Origin: Trichothermofontia sp037445115
GTDB taxonomy: Bacteria; Cyanobacteriota; Cyanobacteriia; B231
NCBI GenBank assembly: GCA_037445115.1
Contig: JBBILC010000007.1
Location: forward strand, 1-64,000
Direction: 5' to 3'
DNA: 64,000 bases
In this document: positions 51,510 through 61,623 of the stretch, one piece after another
How positions within the stretch are numbered: position 1 is the first letter of the stretch
Layout: the number at the start of each line of letters is the position of its first letter
The notes under the pieces: generated by a model
Seen by the model: only the letters and a program-made list of their open reading frames with translations
Databases searched by the model: none
What the model was told of the DNA's origin: nothing
Made by a program: the position numbers and the translations under genes

Positions 51510-52316
51510 ATGCGCCGATCTGTATTGATCGCTTCGCTGCTGCTGCCCCTGGCCCTGCCGATCTCGATAGCAACCGGGGCACTGGCCCAAACCCCAGCCG
51601 CAGATGCCCAGCCCGCTGCCCCCGAACTCCGAACCACGGCTCAAGTCGTCGATCAGGTCTGTAATTTTCTCAAGACCCAGCGATCGTTCACTGTAGAGAT
51701 GGACATCACCTATGACGATGTGCTGGACTTTGGCAATAAGGTCCAATACAGCGCCTATCAAACCCTGTCAGTCCAAAAGCCCAACCGCCTGCGTAGTGAG
51801 TATGTGGGGGATGAACGGGTCACCAACTTCTACTATGATGGCAGGACTGTAACGCTCTATGCGCCCAACTTTGAGTATTACGCCACTAAAGCTGCCCCCG
51901 CCACCCTTGATGCTGCCCTCGCCCAGGTGGAAGACCGCTATGGCATCACGATTCCCATGTCGAACTTGGTAGCGAGTGACCCCTGCGCTAACCTCAAGGC
52001 CGATGTCCAGGACATGATCTTTGTCGGGGTGAATATGGTCGATCGCGAACCCACATACCAGATTCTGATGCTGGGGAGCGATCGCGACTATCAAATCTGG
52101 GTTACCCAGGACCCCCAACCGCTCCTGCGCAAGGCCATCATTACCTATAAAGAGCTACCGGGTGAACCGCAGTATACGGTGTATTTTTCCAATTGGAATT
52201 TCAGGCCATCACTCCCAGCCAGTACCTTTACCTTTACCCCGCCGGACGCGGCGGTTGCGATCGAGATGCTCCCGATCGAACCCCTACCAGCGGTTGGTAC
52301 GCATCAAACGCCCTAA
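51510..52316 (+). CDS. DUF2092 exported protein
   Basis: From the ATG at 51510 (MRRSVLIASLLLPLALPISI) the 268-residue product has a signal peptide ending near GALAQ, an Ala/Pro linker, then a LolA/LolB-like beta domain (about residues 50-255) with LRSEYVGDERVTNFYYDGRT and YAPNFEYYATKAAP. DUF2092 proteins are periplasmic; a lipid-carrier role has been suggested only by fold similarity. A DUF29 gene and a glycine-rich DUF6515-like gene follow on the same strand, and DUF2092 and glycine-rich genes are often neighbours. Confidence 0.8.
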   Translation: MRRSVLIASLLLPLALPISIATGALAQTPAADAQPAAPELRTTAQVVDQVCNFLKTQRSFTVEMDITYDDVLDFGNKVQYSAYQTLSVQKPNRLRSEYVGDERVTNFYYDGRTVTLYAPNFEYYATKAAPATLDAALAQVEDRYGITIPMSNLVASDPCANLKADVQDMIFVGVNMVDREPTYQILMLGSDRDYQIWVTQDPQPLLRKAIITYKELPGEPQYTVYFSNWNFRPSLPASTFTFTPPDAAVAIEMLPIEPLPAVGTHQTP

Positions 52317-52381
52317 CGGTTACCCGCTAACGGCTGCCTGCTAACCAACGATTGGCTGGTCACTATACCAGTTTTGGAAGG

Positions 52382-52855
52382 ATGCCATTGGAAGTCAACA
52401 CCCAACCCATCTCCCTGTATGACGCTGATTATCAGCTTTGGTTAGCCCAAACGGTGACCCAATTGCGATCGCGGGATTTTGGTCAGCTTGACCTAGAGAA
52501 CCTGGTTGAGCAGATTGAAAGCTTGGGTAGAAGTGAAAAACACGCGATCTCTAGCTATCTCATGCGATTGTGCGAACACCTCCTCAAGATGCAGTATTGG
52601 GAATCTGAACGAGAAACCTGTTTTCGCGGTTGGGATCGGGAGGTGACCAATTTTCGTCTGCAAATTCAAGAACACCTGGATGCGAGTCCCAGTTTGCAAG
52701 GGTTTCTGCATGAAATTTTCCGCAAACAATACCAAAATGCCAGAAAGTTGTTCCTGAAGAGCAGTCGCCTGAATCCGAAGCTGATTCCGGAAGCGCCTTG
52801 TTTTAGCCTAGTGCAGGCCCTAGATGAAGACTGGCTACCTTGGCAACCTGAGTGA
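52382..52855 (+). CDS. DUF29 family protein
   Basis: This helical protein of about 157 residues has the DUF29 signature: YDADYQLWLAQTVTQLRSRD, LDLENLVEQIESLGRSEKHA, SYLMRLCEHLLKMQYW and WDREVTNFRLQI. DUF29 proteins are abundant in cyanobacteria and have no proven function. GGAAGG precedes the ATG at 52382; the longer frame from 52352 is less likely. It sits between the DUF2092 and glycine-rich genes, which looks like an insertion into that pair. Confidence 0.88.
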   Translation: MPLEVNTQPISLYDADYQLWLAQTVTQLRSRDFGQLDLENLVEQIESLGRSEKHAISSYLMRLCEHLLKMQYWESERETCFRGWDREVTNFRLQIQEHLDASPSLQGFLHEIFRKQYQNARKLFLKSSRLNPKLIPEAPCFSLVQALDEDWLPWQPE

Positions 52856-52973
52856 GGACGAGCAATGACAGTCACCCCAAGGGGAGAGCAACGGTTATAG
52901 AGCGCTACTACCTTGCAATTCAGAAACGCAATTGGCATTGGGATTAAAAACGGAAAAAACAGGAGTCAAAACC

Positions 52974-53924
52974 ATGTCGAGATCGCTACGCCAAAGCCTG
53001 TGTCTGCTATTTGCCCTCGTTCTGAGTGCTAGCCTATTTCCCTTGGATGATGCCTATGCGCGAGGGGGTGGCCGAGGGGGCGGCGGCGGGGGAGGTCGGG
53101 GTGGCGGCGGGGGCAGTCGCTCCAGTATTAGCCGAGGGGGCGGGGGCGCGTCTCCCCGTAGCAGCCGCAGTGTGAGTACGCAAAATCGGGGTAATTTCAA
53201 CAGTCGTCCCTCAGGCAGCTATTCAACGGTGAACCGGTCTACGACCAGCCGTTCCACCACCACGAATCGCTCGACGGTCGATCGCTCAACAGTTGATCGC
53301 TCGTCGGTTGATCGCTCGACAGTGGATCGCTCCCAAGTGCAGCAAAATCGTCAAGGGGAACGCACGGAACGCCAGGATAGTCGCACGGATTACCGCACAG
53401 ATCGCCAGGACAATCGCCAAACTACCCAGGGAGAACGCCAAGATAACCGCACGGAACGTCAGGGAGAACGCCAGGATTACCGCACGGATCGCCAGGATAA
53501 TCGTCAAGACTACCGAGGCGATCGCGTGGACGATCGCCAGGATTTTATTGATGACAACTTTGATAACGGCTACTGGTATGGTGGCGGCTGGTATGGTGGC
53601 GGCTACCATGTTCCACCTGGTTGGGGCTGGGTTGGGTTGACCACGGGCCTCGTCATTGGGGCCGCGATCGCCGATCCCCCGCCCTACTACAGCACCATCT
53701 ATGTCGGTAATGACGAATATCTCTACTCGGATGGGGTGTATTTTGAACCCAGCGGGGACGAGTATATTGTCGTGGCTCCCCCGACGAAGGCAGTGGTGAC
53801 CTACCTACCCGATGGCTGTACGACGATCGAACAAAATGGCATGGTGTACTACAACTGTAGTGGAATTTACTATCAGCCAGTCTTCCAAAATGGAACAACG
53901 GTGTACCAGGTCGTGCAATTCTAA
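52974..53924 (+). CDS. exported glycine/arginine-rich repeat protein (DUF6515-like)
   Basis: From the ATG at 52974 (MSRSLRQSLCLLFALVLSAS) the 316-residue protein has a signal peptide ending near AYA, a Gly/Arg-rich segment (about residues 25-65), a repeat zone with STVDRS units (about 90-120), an RQDNR/GERQD repeat zone (about 125-190), a YGGGWYGGG stretch and a Tyr-rich C-terminal domain with VYFEPSGDEYIVVAPPTKAV. The C-terminal part resembles DUF6515. The repeat DNA is HIP1-like (GATCGC), so the repeats may have grown by duplication of those units. Probably a cell-envelope or surface protein. Confidence 0.75.
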   Translation: MSRSLRQSLCLLFALVLSASLFPLDDAYARGGGRGGGGGGGRGGGGGSRSSISRGGGGASPRSSRSVSTQNRGNFNSRPSGSYSTVNRSTTSRSTTTNRSTVDRSTVDRSSVDRSTVDRSQVQQNRQGERTERQDSRTDYRTDRQDNRQTTQGERQDNRTERQGERQDYRTDRQDNRQDYRGDRVDDRQDFIDDNFDNGYWYGGGWYGGGYHVPPGWGWVGLTTGLVIGAAIADPPPYYSTIYVGNDEYLYSDGVYFEPSGDEYIVVAPPTKAVVTYLPDGCTTIEQNGMVYYNCSGIYYQPVFQNGTTVYQVVQF

Positions 53925-54305
53925 CGCGATCGCGATCAACGGCTAACACATCAACGATGGTTCGCCACTGCCGCGATCGTCAATTCCGATCGCTCGGAGC
54001 ATAATGCCCTGGTCTTGCAGGAATTGAGCTTTTCGGATCAACAGTACGCTAGCCAAATATCCGTTTCTCCAAAACCTGGATGAGACATTACTGGCGACTA
54101 TGACTTTGTGTGACCAAATTATTGATCCGATCGTTGAGCAGTTGAACGGGAGCGATTCCAAGCTGAAGCTGTTGCTGAAGTCGGATAATCTCGGCGATCG
54201 CGAACGGTTGTAACCTGCTGAGTTACGCCTAGTCCCTGTCACGCCAAGCGCGATCGCGAAGTGCCATGATGTTTACTTTTCCCCCAGTGCGCATGAAGAC
54301 GTTTA
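53925..54305. other. intergenic region with a possible gene remnant
   Basis: No complete gene fits here. On the minus strand around 54215-54080 a frame without a start codon reads QPFAIAEIIRLQQQLQLGI then PVQLLNDRINNLVTQ before stopping. It looks protein-like and may be a decayed fragment. Confidence 0.3.
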
Positions 54306-55454
54306 ATGGGGGTATCAGCCGTCACGATGGGTTGGGAGGCAAAAGCAATGGCTTCTAGTGGTTTACTTGGACACGTGTTACTGCGGTTTGATGGTGACCC
54401 GACGGATATTGTGAGTGATCTGTCAGCCGTCGTCTTGACCCCAGAACCCTACCTGTGGGTTGGCTCGGATGAAACCACCACGATCGAACGGCTCAGCCCG
54501 ATTCGCGCCGCGCTCCCTGAGAAAGGCACTCCTCAGGTTTGGGGCAATCATCACTCCTTTGCGATTGCGGATCTACTGGACTGGCCTACCGAGACGGAAA
54601 TTGACTTTGAGGGGTTTGATTACGACGATCATTACCTCTGGGTCGTTGGGTCCCACAGTACTAAGCGCAAGAAGCCCAAGGGCAAAAATCCCGACAAAGA
54701 TATTGAGCGACTTGCAGCCGTGGTGACGGAACCCAGTCGCTATCTGTTAGCCCGCCTGCCCCTGGTGGGGGGAACCTTACAGCGGCAGTGTGCCCATCCC
54801 GATGGGGGTAAACCAGACTTGGTAGCCGCCTGTTTACCGGGCTGGGAGCAGGCGGAGTCGTTGCTGGCAGTGTTAGCCGCAGATATCCACTTAAAGCCCT
54901 TTCTCAATCCCGCGATCGCCAGTAAGGAAAATGGGTTGGATATTGAGGGTATTGCTGTACGGGGCGATCGGGTCTTTCTGGGGTTACGGGGACCCGTTCT
55001 ACGCGGTTGGGCGATCGTGCTGGACTTCCGGGTTGAGGATACGGCACCGGGGCAGCTGGGGCTTGTGCCGCAAAATGGCCTTCGCTATCGCAAGCATTTT
55101 CTCGAACTCAACGGATTAGGGATACGGGATCTCTGTTTCCACGGTGATGACCTGTTGATTTTGGCGGGGCCAACAATGGATCTGGCGGGGATGATGCAAC
55201 TGTTTCGTCTCAAGGATGCCCTCGGTTTAACGGGTGATACGATCCACTCCCAAGGGGAAGGCAGGCTGGAATGGGTCTTTGATTTTCCCCTACGATCGCA
55301 GGGTGACAAGGCCGAAGGCATGACCCTATTTCCTACTTTTGCACCGACGGATTTGGATTCAGGCAATGGCCTCTTGGTGGTCTATGATTCGCCGTTACCG
55401 GAGCGTCTTCCCCACGAAAAAGCAATTTTTGCCGATGTCTTTGCCCTATCGTGA
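54306..55454 (+). CDS. DUF3616 family protein
   Basis: This 382-residue soluble protein has the DUF3616 pattern: SDLSAVVLTPEPYLWVGSDE, DFEGFDYDDHYLWVVGSHS, DIEGIAVRGDRVFLGLRGPV, and KAEGMTLFPT near the C-terminus. The repeating short motifs suggest a beta-propeller. The function is unknown. The start could be the ATG at 54348 (MASSGLLGHV). It converges on yajQ with a gap of about 27 bases. Confidence 0.85.
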   Translation: MGVSAVTMGWEAKAMASSGLLGHVLLRFDGDPTDIVSDLSAVVLTPEPYLWVGSDETTTIERLSPIRAALPEKGTPQVWGNHHSFAIADLLDWPTETEIDFEGFDYDDHYLWVVGSHSTKRKKPKGKNPDKDIERLAAVVTEPSRYLLARLPLVGGTLQRQCAHPDGGKPDLVAACLPGWEQAESLLAVLAADIHLKPFLNPAIASKENGLDIEGIAVRGDRVFLGLRGPVLRGWAIVLDFRVEDTAPGQLGLVPQNGLRYRKHFLELNGLGIRDLCFHGDDLLILAGPTMDLAGMMQLFRLKDALGLTGDTIHSQGEGRLEWVFDFPLRSQGDKAEGMTLFPTFAPTDLDSGNGLLVVYDSPLPERLPHEKAIFADVFALS

Positions 55455-55481
55455 TAGCCGCCAGGGGAAAAGAGACCCTCC

Positions 55482-55973
55482 CTAGCGATAATTGGTAAAT
55501 TGCAACGCGATCGCAAAGTCTTCTTGTTTCACCGCCTGGATAACGGCCTGTAGTTCATCTTTTGACTTGGCAGAAACCCGCACTGCATCACCTTGAATTG
55601 AAGCTTGAACCTTCTTAAATTGATCCCGAATCAGTTTGCTGATTTGCTTCCCAACTTCCTGGCTAATGCCCTTTTTCAAGATAATTTCCTGACGAACTCG
55701 GTTCCCACTGGCGGACTCAATTTTGCCAAAGTCAAAAATCTTCAGCGATAGATTTCGCTTGGCCGCCTTCGTGCGCAAAATATCATGAATGGCCTCTAGG
55801 GTAAATTCACTATCCGTATTGACCGTGATGCGATCGTCCCCCAGTTCGACAGTGGTTTTGGTGTCCTTCAAATCATAGCGGGCATTAATTTCCCGCGTGG
55901 TTTGATCGATCGCGTTCACCAACTCCTGGCGATCGAAGTCGCTCACAATATCAAAGGAAAATGTGGCAGCCAT
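55482..55973 (-). CDS. yajQ: YajQ-family nucleotide-binding protein
   Basis: This 163-residue protein begins SFDIVSDFDRQELVNAIDQT, has ARYDLKDTKTTVEL, and ends with VRVSAKSKDELQAVIQAVK, all typical of YajQ. Members bind RNA, and some bind cyclic di-GMP and act with transcription factors. The length is normal. It stands alone between convergent DUF3616 and the glgP operon. Confidence 0.93.
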   Translation of the reverse strand: MAATFSFDIVSDFDRQELVNAIDQTTREINARYDLKDTKTTVELGDDRITVNTDSEFTLEAIHDILRTKAAKRNLSLKIFDFGKIESASGNRVRQEIILKKGISQEVGKQISKLIRDQFKKVQASIQGDAVRVSAKSKDELQAVIQAVKQEDFAIALQFTNYR

Positions 55974-56085
55974 AGCTCTGAACTGACAGTGGGTAACGGT
56001 GGGTACAGGTCTTAGGGTACAGGAAGACGTGAACCGGGGGTATCCTCATCCCAAGATAACGAGCCGCTCCCTTAGACCCAATGGA

Positions 56086-58758
56086 TTAGGCCCAACGGAT
56101 TAGGCCCATCTCATGGGGGGTAGTGAGATATTGGTGCCGGGGGAGCACCCGTAGCGATAGCCCCTGCAAGCCGCTGCGATGGTAGCTGACTGCCGCCGTA
56201 TAGAGACTGCGGTGCTGATCATCGGTCCCCTGGTAGGTCATGGTTACCGGGACGCCGTTGACAATATCGCCCGCATCATTGATCACTCCCTGATAGAGTT
56301 CTACCTGCACGTCATCGGCACTCAAGGCCGCGAGGTTAATCCGTGCCTTAACGGCGATCGGTTCGTTTACCTTGATTTCCTCCGGCGCGGCAATATCCAC
56401 ATCCTCGATTTGAATGTTGTACCACTGCTCAAAAATGCGGGCCTTCCACTGGGCAAGTTCCTGGGCTGGGGCATAGTGATCCGCCGTCATCGTGCTATAG
56501 CGATCGCTCAGGGGGAAATAGGCTCGTTGGGCATATTCGGCCACCATGCGGGCCGTATTGAAATGGGGACAGTTGAGCCGGATCGCCTGCTTCATTTTGG
56601 CAATCCAACGCCGGGGTAGCCCTTCGGCATCGCGATCGTAGAAAGTTGGCACCACCTCTCGTTCCAACAGTTCATAGAGGGCGTTGGCCTCTACCTCATC
56701 CTGGTAGTCCGGGTCTGTATACACTTCACCGCGCCCGATCGGCCAGCCTGAATTGGCATAATCCGCTTCCGCCCACCAGCCATCCAGCACACTTAGGTTC
56801 AACCCCCCATTCATGGCCGCCTTCATGCCACTAGTCCCTGATGCTTCGCGGGGGCGTCGCGGGGTATTGAGCCAGACATCACAGCCCGCCACCAACAGGC
56901 GGGACACCTGAATGTCGTAGTTGGGAATGAAGATCATGCTATGGCGCAGACCCTCATCGTGAATGAATTTGATAATATCGCGGATTAACTCCTTACCCGG
57001 CACGTCCTTCGGGTGAGCCTTGCCCGCAATAATGAACTGCACTCGCCGTCCTTGGGCATGAAGGAGCTGTTGTAGCCGACCCACATCTCGCAGGAAGAGG
57101 GTGGCGCGTTTATAGGTCGCAAAGCGGCGGGCAAAGCCGATCGTCAACACAAACGGATCAAGGGCTTCCCGGACTTCCGCAATTTCAATCGGAGAGGCCC
57201 CCCGCTCCGCCAAGCTATGGCACAGGCGATCGCGGGCAAAGACCACCAGTTCGGAACGACACCGTTCATGATTCCGCCACAATTCCTCGTCTGGTATGGT
57301 CTCAATCCGCTCCCAGAGGGAATGATCGATCCCCGCACTGGACCAACTCGGACCCAGGTAGCGATCGTATAATTCCTGGGTGAACTTCGACACGCAACTG
57401 CGGGCATGAACCCCATTCGTAATCGAGGTAATCGGGACTTCGCTCAGGGGCAACTCCGGCCAATGGTTGCGGAAGAGCGATCGCGAGACTTCCCCATGTA
57501 GTTGGCTGACCCCGTTAATAAAACTGGCGGTTTTAATCGCTAACGTGGCCATATTAAAGGGAGCAGATAAATCCCCCGTATTCTCCCGACCCAGGGACAA
57601 AAACTCTTCCCGTGATAACCCTAATTTATGGGCATAGCTGCCGAGGTGGTGCATCACGCGATCGGCATCAAACAGATCAAAGCCAGCCGGTACGGGCGTG
57701 TGGGTGGTAAACATTTGACTGGCCTGGACGATTTGCTTCGCGTCCGTAAAATTCAGCCCCTCTTCCTCCATCAAAATCCGAATCCGCTCCAGGGATAGGA
57801 ACGCGGAATGGCCTTCGTTCATGTGATAGGCAGTGGGCTGCAAACCCAGGGCGCGTAGCATCCGCACGCCCCCAATTCCCAGGAGCATTTCCTGGTGCAT
57901 CCGCATATCAATATCGCCACCATAGAGCTTATCGGTAATATCGTGGTCATAGGGATTATTTGGCTCAATATTGGTGTCCATTAAATACAGAGGCACCGTG
58001 CCAATCTGAATCCGCCAGATACGGGCATAGACCGTGCGACCCGGACAATCAATCCCAATCCGAATTTCGGACCCGTCAGGATGTCGCTCTAGGTGCAGGG
58101 GCATATTATAGAAGTCGTTAATGGGATACTGCTCCTGCTGCCACCCGTCGGGGGTTAAATATTGGGCAAAGTAGCCTTCTTGATACAATAACCCCACGCC
58201 AACCAGGGGCAGACCCAAATCACTTGCCGACTTGAGGTGATCACCAGCCAAAACCCCCAAGCCTCCTGAATAGACCGGTAGGCATTCCGTTAGGCCAAAC
58301 TCTGCCGAGAAATAGGCAATACAATCCTTGGGGGGATTAGGCGTGCGCAGACTGCTGGGATGATGGCGATGCTTGGTATACCACGATCGCTCCTGGAGGT
58401 AAGCGTCTAACTGGCGACTGGCCCGATCCATTTGCGCCAGGAACCCTTCATCCTCCGCTACTTCATGGAGTCGGGTTTGACTAATACTGCCCAACATCAG
58501 GACGGGATTATGGTGGGTTGATTCCCACAGGACCGGGTCAAGACGGTGGAAAAGATCCCGTGTTTCCGTATTCCAGTCCCAATGCAGATTATAGGCAAGG
58601 GTCCGTAGGGGTTCGAGACGGCTGGGGAGGGAGGGAGAAACTTTAAAGGTGCGAATCGGCTGCATGGCAGGGGGAGGTCCTGAGATCGGCTTTTCCCATT
58701 GTCCCCCCTGGGCTTGAACCGTCCGAGGAGTCTTAACAGTATCTTCGGCTACAGACAT
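56086..58758 (-). CDS. glgP: alpha-glucan phosphorylase
   Basis: This GT35 enzyme releases glucose-1-phosphate from glycogen. It has the N-terminal DUF3417 domain (LRTLAYNLHWDWNTETRDLF), characteristic of the bacterial/archaeal short-form phosphorylases, and the PLP lysine in GTSGMKAAMNGGLNLSVLDG. The CSKFTQELY/GHSAF and THTPVPAGFD regions are also conserved. The ATG at 58758 (MSVAEDTVKT) is chosen over the longer frame to 58809. It is 890 residues. It is divergent from the GH51-like gene, whose ATG lies 71 bases away. Confidence 0.95.
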   Translation of the reverse strand: MSVAEDTVKTPRTVQAQGGQWEKPISGPPPAMQPIRTFKVSPSLPSRLEPLRTLAYNLHWDWNTETRDLFHRLDPVLWESTHHNPVLMLGSISQTRLHEVAEDEGFLAQMDRASRQLDAYLQERSWYTKHRHHPSSLRTPNPPKDCIAYFSAEFGLTECLPVYSGGLGVLAGDHLKSASDLGLPLVGVGLLYQEGYFAQYLTPDGWQQEQYPINDFYNMPLHLERHPDGSEIRIGIDCPGRTVYARIWRIQIGTVPLYLMDTNIEPNNPYDHDITDKLYGGDIDMRMHQEMLLGIGGVRMLRALGLQPTAYHMNEGHSAFLSLERIRILMEEEGLNFTDAKQIVQASQMFTTHTPVPAGFDLFDADRVMHHLGSYAHKLGLSREEFLSLGRENTGDLSAPFNMATLAIKTASFINGVSQLHGEVSRSLFRNHWPELPLSEVPITSITNGVHARSCVSKFTQELYDRYLGPSWSSAGIDHSLWERIETIPDEELWRNHERCRSELVVFARDRLCHSLAERGASPIEIAEVREALDPFVLTIGFARRFATYKRATLFLRDVGRLQQLLHAQGRRVQFIIAGKAHPKDVPGKELIRDIIKFIHDEGLRHSMIFIPNYDIQVSRLLVAGCDVWLNTPRRPREASGTSGMKAAMNGGLNLSVLDGWWAEADYANSGWPIGRGEVYTDPDYQDEVEANALYELLEREVVPTFYDRDAEGLPRRWIAKMKQAIRLNCPHFNTARMVAEYAQRAYFPLSDRYSTMTADHYAPAQELAQWKARIFEQWYNIQIEDVDIAAPEEIKVNEPIAVKARINLAALSADDVQVELYQGVINDAGDIVNGVPVTMTYQGTDDQHRSLYTAAVSYHRSGLQGLSLRVLPRHQYLTTPHEMGLIRWA

Positions 58759-58829
58759 CAAGACGGTTATCTTGAAGCGGCCCACGCAGGCTGTCCAACT
58801 GTCCAACAACGCCCCCTGGCCGGTGTGCT

Positions 58830-60596
58830 ATGGTTGCTGTTGTTGACCGTGGGGTGTCCGGTCCCGCGCGATCGTTGGCTATTTTTACCCAGAAACGTCG
58901 GCGTGTCTTAGGTTTGTGCTTTTGCTTAGCGCTGATTGCGTCCGGTTGGTTGGCCGTCAGTATGGCAAGGGCACAATCGTTGATGCGTTTTACGGTTTAC
59001 GATCAGGCGATCGCACCCATTGACGATCGGCTATTTGGGCAGTTTCTCGAACGGGCGAGTTGGGGTGAACCCGGTCCTGAAATTGCCCTCCAACCGGGCA
59101 CGCGCCACTTGCAACCGGCAGCCGTCGCCCTCATGCAACAGATGAAAATTCCCCTGCTCCGCTTTCCAGGGGGAACTGATGTGGATTACATTGACTGGCG
59201 CGACCTCATTAGCAATGTGCCGGGGCGAGGGCGCGATCGTCCGGTCACCGTGGGCTACCGGGGTCAGGAAATTACGAATCAGTTTGGGCTGGATGAATAC
59301 TTTCAACTGCGGGATCAGTTGGGTGTTGAAACGATCCTGGTGGTCAACTTTTTAGATGCCCTGGCGCGCAAACTGCCCCTGACGGTGGCGGCACAGCGGG
59401 CGGCTGGGTTGGTGGCGTATGTCAATGCGCCCCTAGGGGCAACCCTGCCACCGGGAATGCCGGACTGGCCCGCCGTGCGTCAAGCCAATGGCCATCCGGC
59501 TCCGTACCGGGTTGAATATATTCAAATCGGCAATGAGATTTGGATGGAGCGTTTTCGGCAGCAGGTGCAGGCAGGGACTGGGCTGAGTGATCCGGCGGCT
59601 CTAGCCCAGTGGTATTTGCAATGCCTGAAAGCCTATATCCAGGCGATCGATACCGTAGACCCCACGGTTGAACTGATGCTTGACGGCACGCTGGGGCTAG
59701 ACATGGAACAAACCGTTCTGGCCGATCCCGTGATCCGCCGTCGGATTAAGTCCGTGACTTTCCACAGCTATGCTCCAGGACGGGTTCAGGCCGTAACACG
59801 CGAGGGACAGCCCGTCCCGCCTCGATCGCTGTCGGCGGCTGACTGGTGGTATGCCTGGGTGGCCATGCCAGGGTACTTCGCGCCAGAATCTGGCGTGAAT
59901 GAGGGGATAGCCCCGCAACTGCAATTCGCCCAATCCCTCGGCTACCGGGTTGCCATCACGGAATGGAACTGGAACGGTTGGGGGTTTGACGCGCTGGAAC
60001 CGCCCCCTGCCCTCGATTGGCCCGTGGCTGCCGGTTTGGGGGCAGCCGGGTTTCTCAATGGACTCATGCGGCATGGTGATCAGATTGCGATCGCCTGTCA
60101 ATCCCTGTTGATTGGCGCAACCTGGGATATTACCAGCATTCGGGTTGATCCCACAGCCCAAACGCCTCCCTACTTCTTGCCCCAAGGCCAAGTGACGCGG
60201 TTGTACAGCAACCATCATGGTTCGGCCCTGCTTCCGGTTGAGGCATCCGGGGTGCCACGCTATCCTCAACCCTTGGCGATGGGGTGGACCCACAGCCCCA
60301 AGGCTAAGATTGCCTTAGTTGACCTCGTGGCAACGGCGGATGACACAACAATTTATATTCACGCCATCAATCGCAAATTTGATGGTGATCTGACGGTTAC
60401 CCTGAATCTGGCGGATCTGTCGCCCTTGGGGGATCGGGCCACCCATTACTGGTTTACTCAACCCTTAGCCCCTAACCCTGGGCAGCGTTTACAGGCAGGA
60501 GACATTCTCTCAGCCTCCCTACCCTTGGGGCGCAACCGGCTACGCGTCCGGCTCCCCCAACGTTCGGTTAGTGTTCTTGAAATTCCGAGGGCATGA
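58830..60596 (+). CDS. GH51-like alpha-L-arabinofuranosidase family protein
   Basis: This 588-residue protein has a cytoplasmic basic start, a membrane segment or signal (about residues 28-48, GLCFCLALIASGWLAVSMA), and a TIM-barrel plus beta-domain glycosidase. GH51 features include LRFPGGTDVDYIDWRD, the acid/base in EYIQIGNEIW and the nucleophile in VAITEWNWNGWG. The substrate is unknown; pentose-containing polysaccharide is the family default. It is probably exported or membrane-bound. It is divergent from glgP. Confidence 0.78.
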   Translation: MVAVVDRGVSGPARSLAIFTQKRRRVLGLCFCLALIASGWLAVSMARAQSLMRFTVYDQAIAPIDDRLFGQFLERASWGEPGPEIALQPGTRHLQPAAVALMQQMKIPLLRFPGGTDVDYIDWRDLISNVPGRGRDRPVTVGYRGQEITNQFGLDEYFQLRDQLGVETILVVNFLDALARKLPLTVAAQRAAGLVAYVNAPLGATLPPGMPDWPAVRQANGHPAPYRVEYIQIGNEIWMERFRQQVQAGTGLSDPAALAQWYLQCLKAYIQAIDTVDPTVELMLDGTLGLDMEQTVLADPVIRRRIKSVTFHSYAPGRVQAVTREGQPVPPRSLSAADWWYAWVAMPGYFAPESGVNEGIAPQLQFAQSLGYRVAITEWNWNGWGFDALEPPPALDWPVAAGLGAAGFLNGLMRHGDQIAIACQSLLIGATWDITSIRVDPTAQTPPYFLPQGQVTRLYSNHHGSALLPVEASGVPRYPQPLAMGWTHSPKAKIALVDLVATADDTTIYIHAINRKFDGDLTVTLNLADLSPLGDRATHYWFTQPLAPNPGQRLQAGDILSASLPLGRNRLRVRLPQRSVSVLEIPRA

Positions 60597-60656
60597 GACC
60601 CAGATTCTGAGAATCCTACCTCCTGGCAAGGATGGGCTTGGTGGGAGGTAGGGGCG

Positions 60657-61133
60657 CTAGGCAGACACCAGCTTACCGGAGAAACGACGGGCTTTGCGAA
60701 TTGTATGGGGCAAGACACCCACCATCAGGGCAAAGGCTTCATCCGGCAGGTGTAACACCGTCTCGGCATCGAAATAGTTTTCAAACTGGTTCAGGATCAT
60801 CTGTGCCCGTTGCAGGGGAGATTCCATATCGGTGAATTGCTGGGTGAGGCGAATCCATTGCCGCCGGATTAGAAACGCCTTCTGGCGCTCCTCGCAGCTT
60901 CCGGGCACAACTAGAGACACATCCCCCACCGGGATCACCTGCTGGCAGTCGCGATCGCAGATACCACCCACCGTTGCCCCTGGCCCTGCAAATTCGGCAT
61001 GGTAGGGCTTCATCAGAATCAGACCATTCCGACGATGGCTACTCACCACCAGCAATTGCTCTTGCTGTACCAAGGTGAGAATAGCAGCAGCATCCAGACA
61101 GTGCTCTGATAGGGTCTCTAGGGTATCCAGCAT
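60657..61133 (-). CDS. conserved hypothetical protein (158 aa)
   Basis: This soluble protein starts MLDTLETLSEHCLDAAAILT, has a basic middle (VVSSHRRNGLILMKPYHAEF) and a C-terminal helical part with MVGVLPHTIRKARRF that resembles a short DNA-binding helix-turn-helix, though this is weak. Cys residues occur as CDRDC and in a CEER segment. I do not recognise the family. It converges on the GH51-like gene and has a 490-base gene-free region upstream. Confidence 0.55.
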   Translation of the reverse strand: MLDTLETLSEHCLDAAAILTLVQQEQLLVVSSHRRNGLILMKPYHAEFAGPGATVGGICDRDCQQVIPVGDVSLVVPGSCEERQKAFLIRRQWIRLTQQFTDMESPLQRAQMILNQFENYFDAETVLHLPDEAFALMVGVLPHTIRKARRFSGKLVSA

Positions 61134-61623
61134 GATGACTCACCAAATGCCTGCGTTCACGATCGCAACATTCACCCACTCCCACCGTATCGTATCCCTC
61201 GCCCCATCGCTCACCGCCCGATCGGTCCAGCATCCGGGACTCTACCCAGCATCACTGCCTCACCCCAAGTCGGTACCTGGGCAGCCGCTCCCGATTACCC
61301 CTCTGGCCGCGACTATTTTGTCAGCTTTTCTTGACCCAAATGCCTGCGATCGCGATCGTGCCCATCCTGCCAACCTCTGAAACCATTATTCCAAAAGGGT
61401 TTTCGCCCTTGCTGAGAATGATCCTAAAGAAATGTTAAAGCAATCGCTTTTTTGCAAAACGGTAAAATACAATACAGACATGAAAAGAAATCGTTCATCT
61501 TCCTCCAGGAACCCAGAGAGTTTTCTCAATGGTCAGGGAAGACGGAAGTAGGGAGAGATCCCGAAGGAACGCGCCTCAAAACACACTACAAACTCTCTCT
61601 GAGAAAAGTTGGAGGCGACTAGG
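61134..61623. promoter_or_regulatory. divergent upstream region with a long leader for the DUF4278 gene
   Basis: The region is AT-rich around 61380-61490, where a promoter for the DUF4278 gene is likely. The following 130 bases contain AGAGAGTT near 61517 and AACTCTCT near 61591, which can pair and could fold the leader. Confidence 0.4.

Noticed and set aside
53056..53170. Possible CRISPR-like or simple repeat array
   Set aside because: The repeats are in-frame glycine codons and VDRST/RQDNR units of a coding sequence, without spacers.
53943..54242. 99-residue minus-strand frame
   Set aside because: No family features; a different frame on the same strand looks more protein-like but has no start codon.
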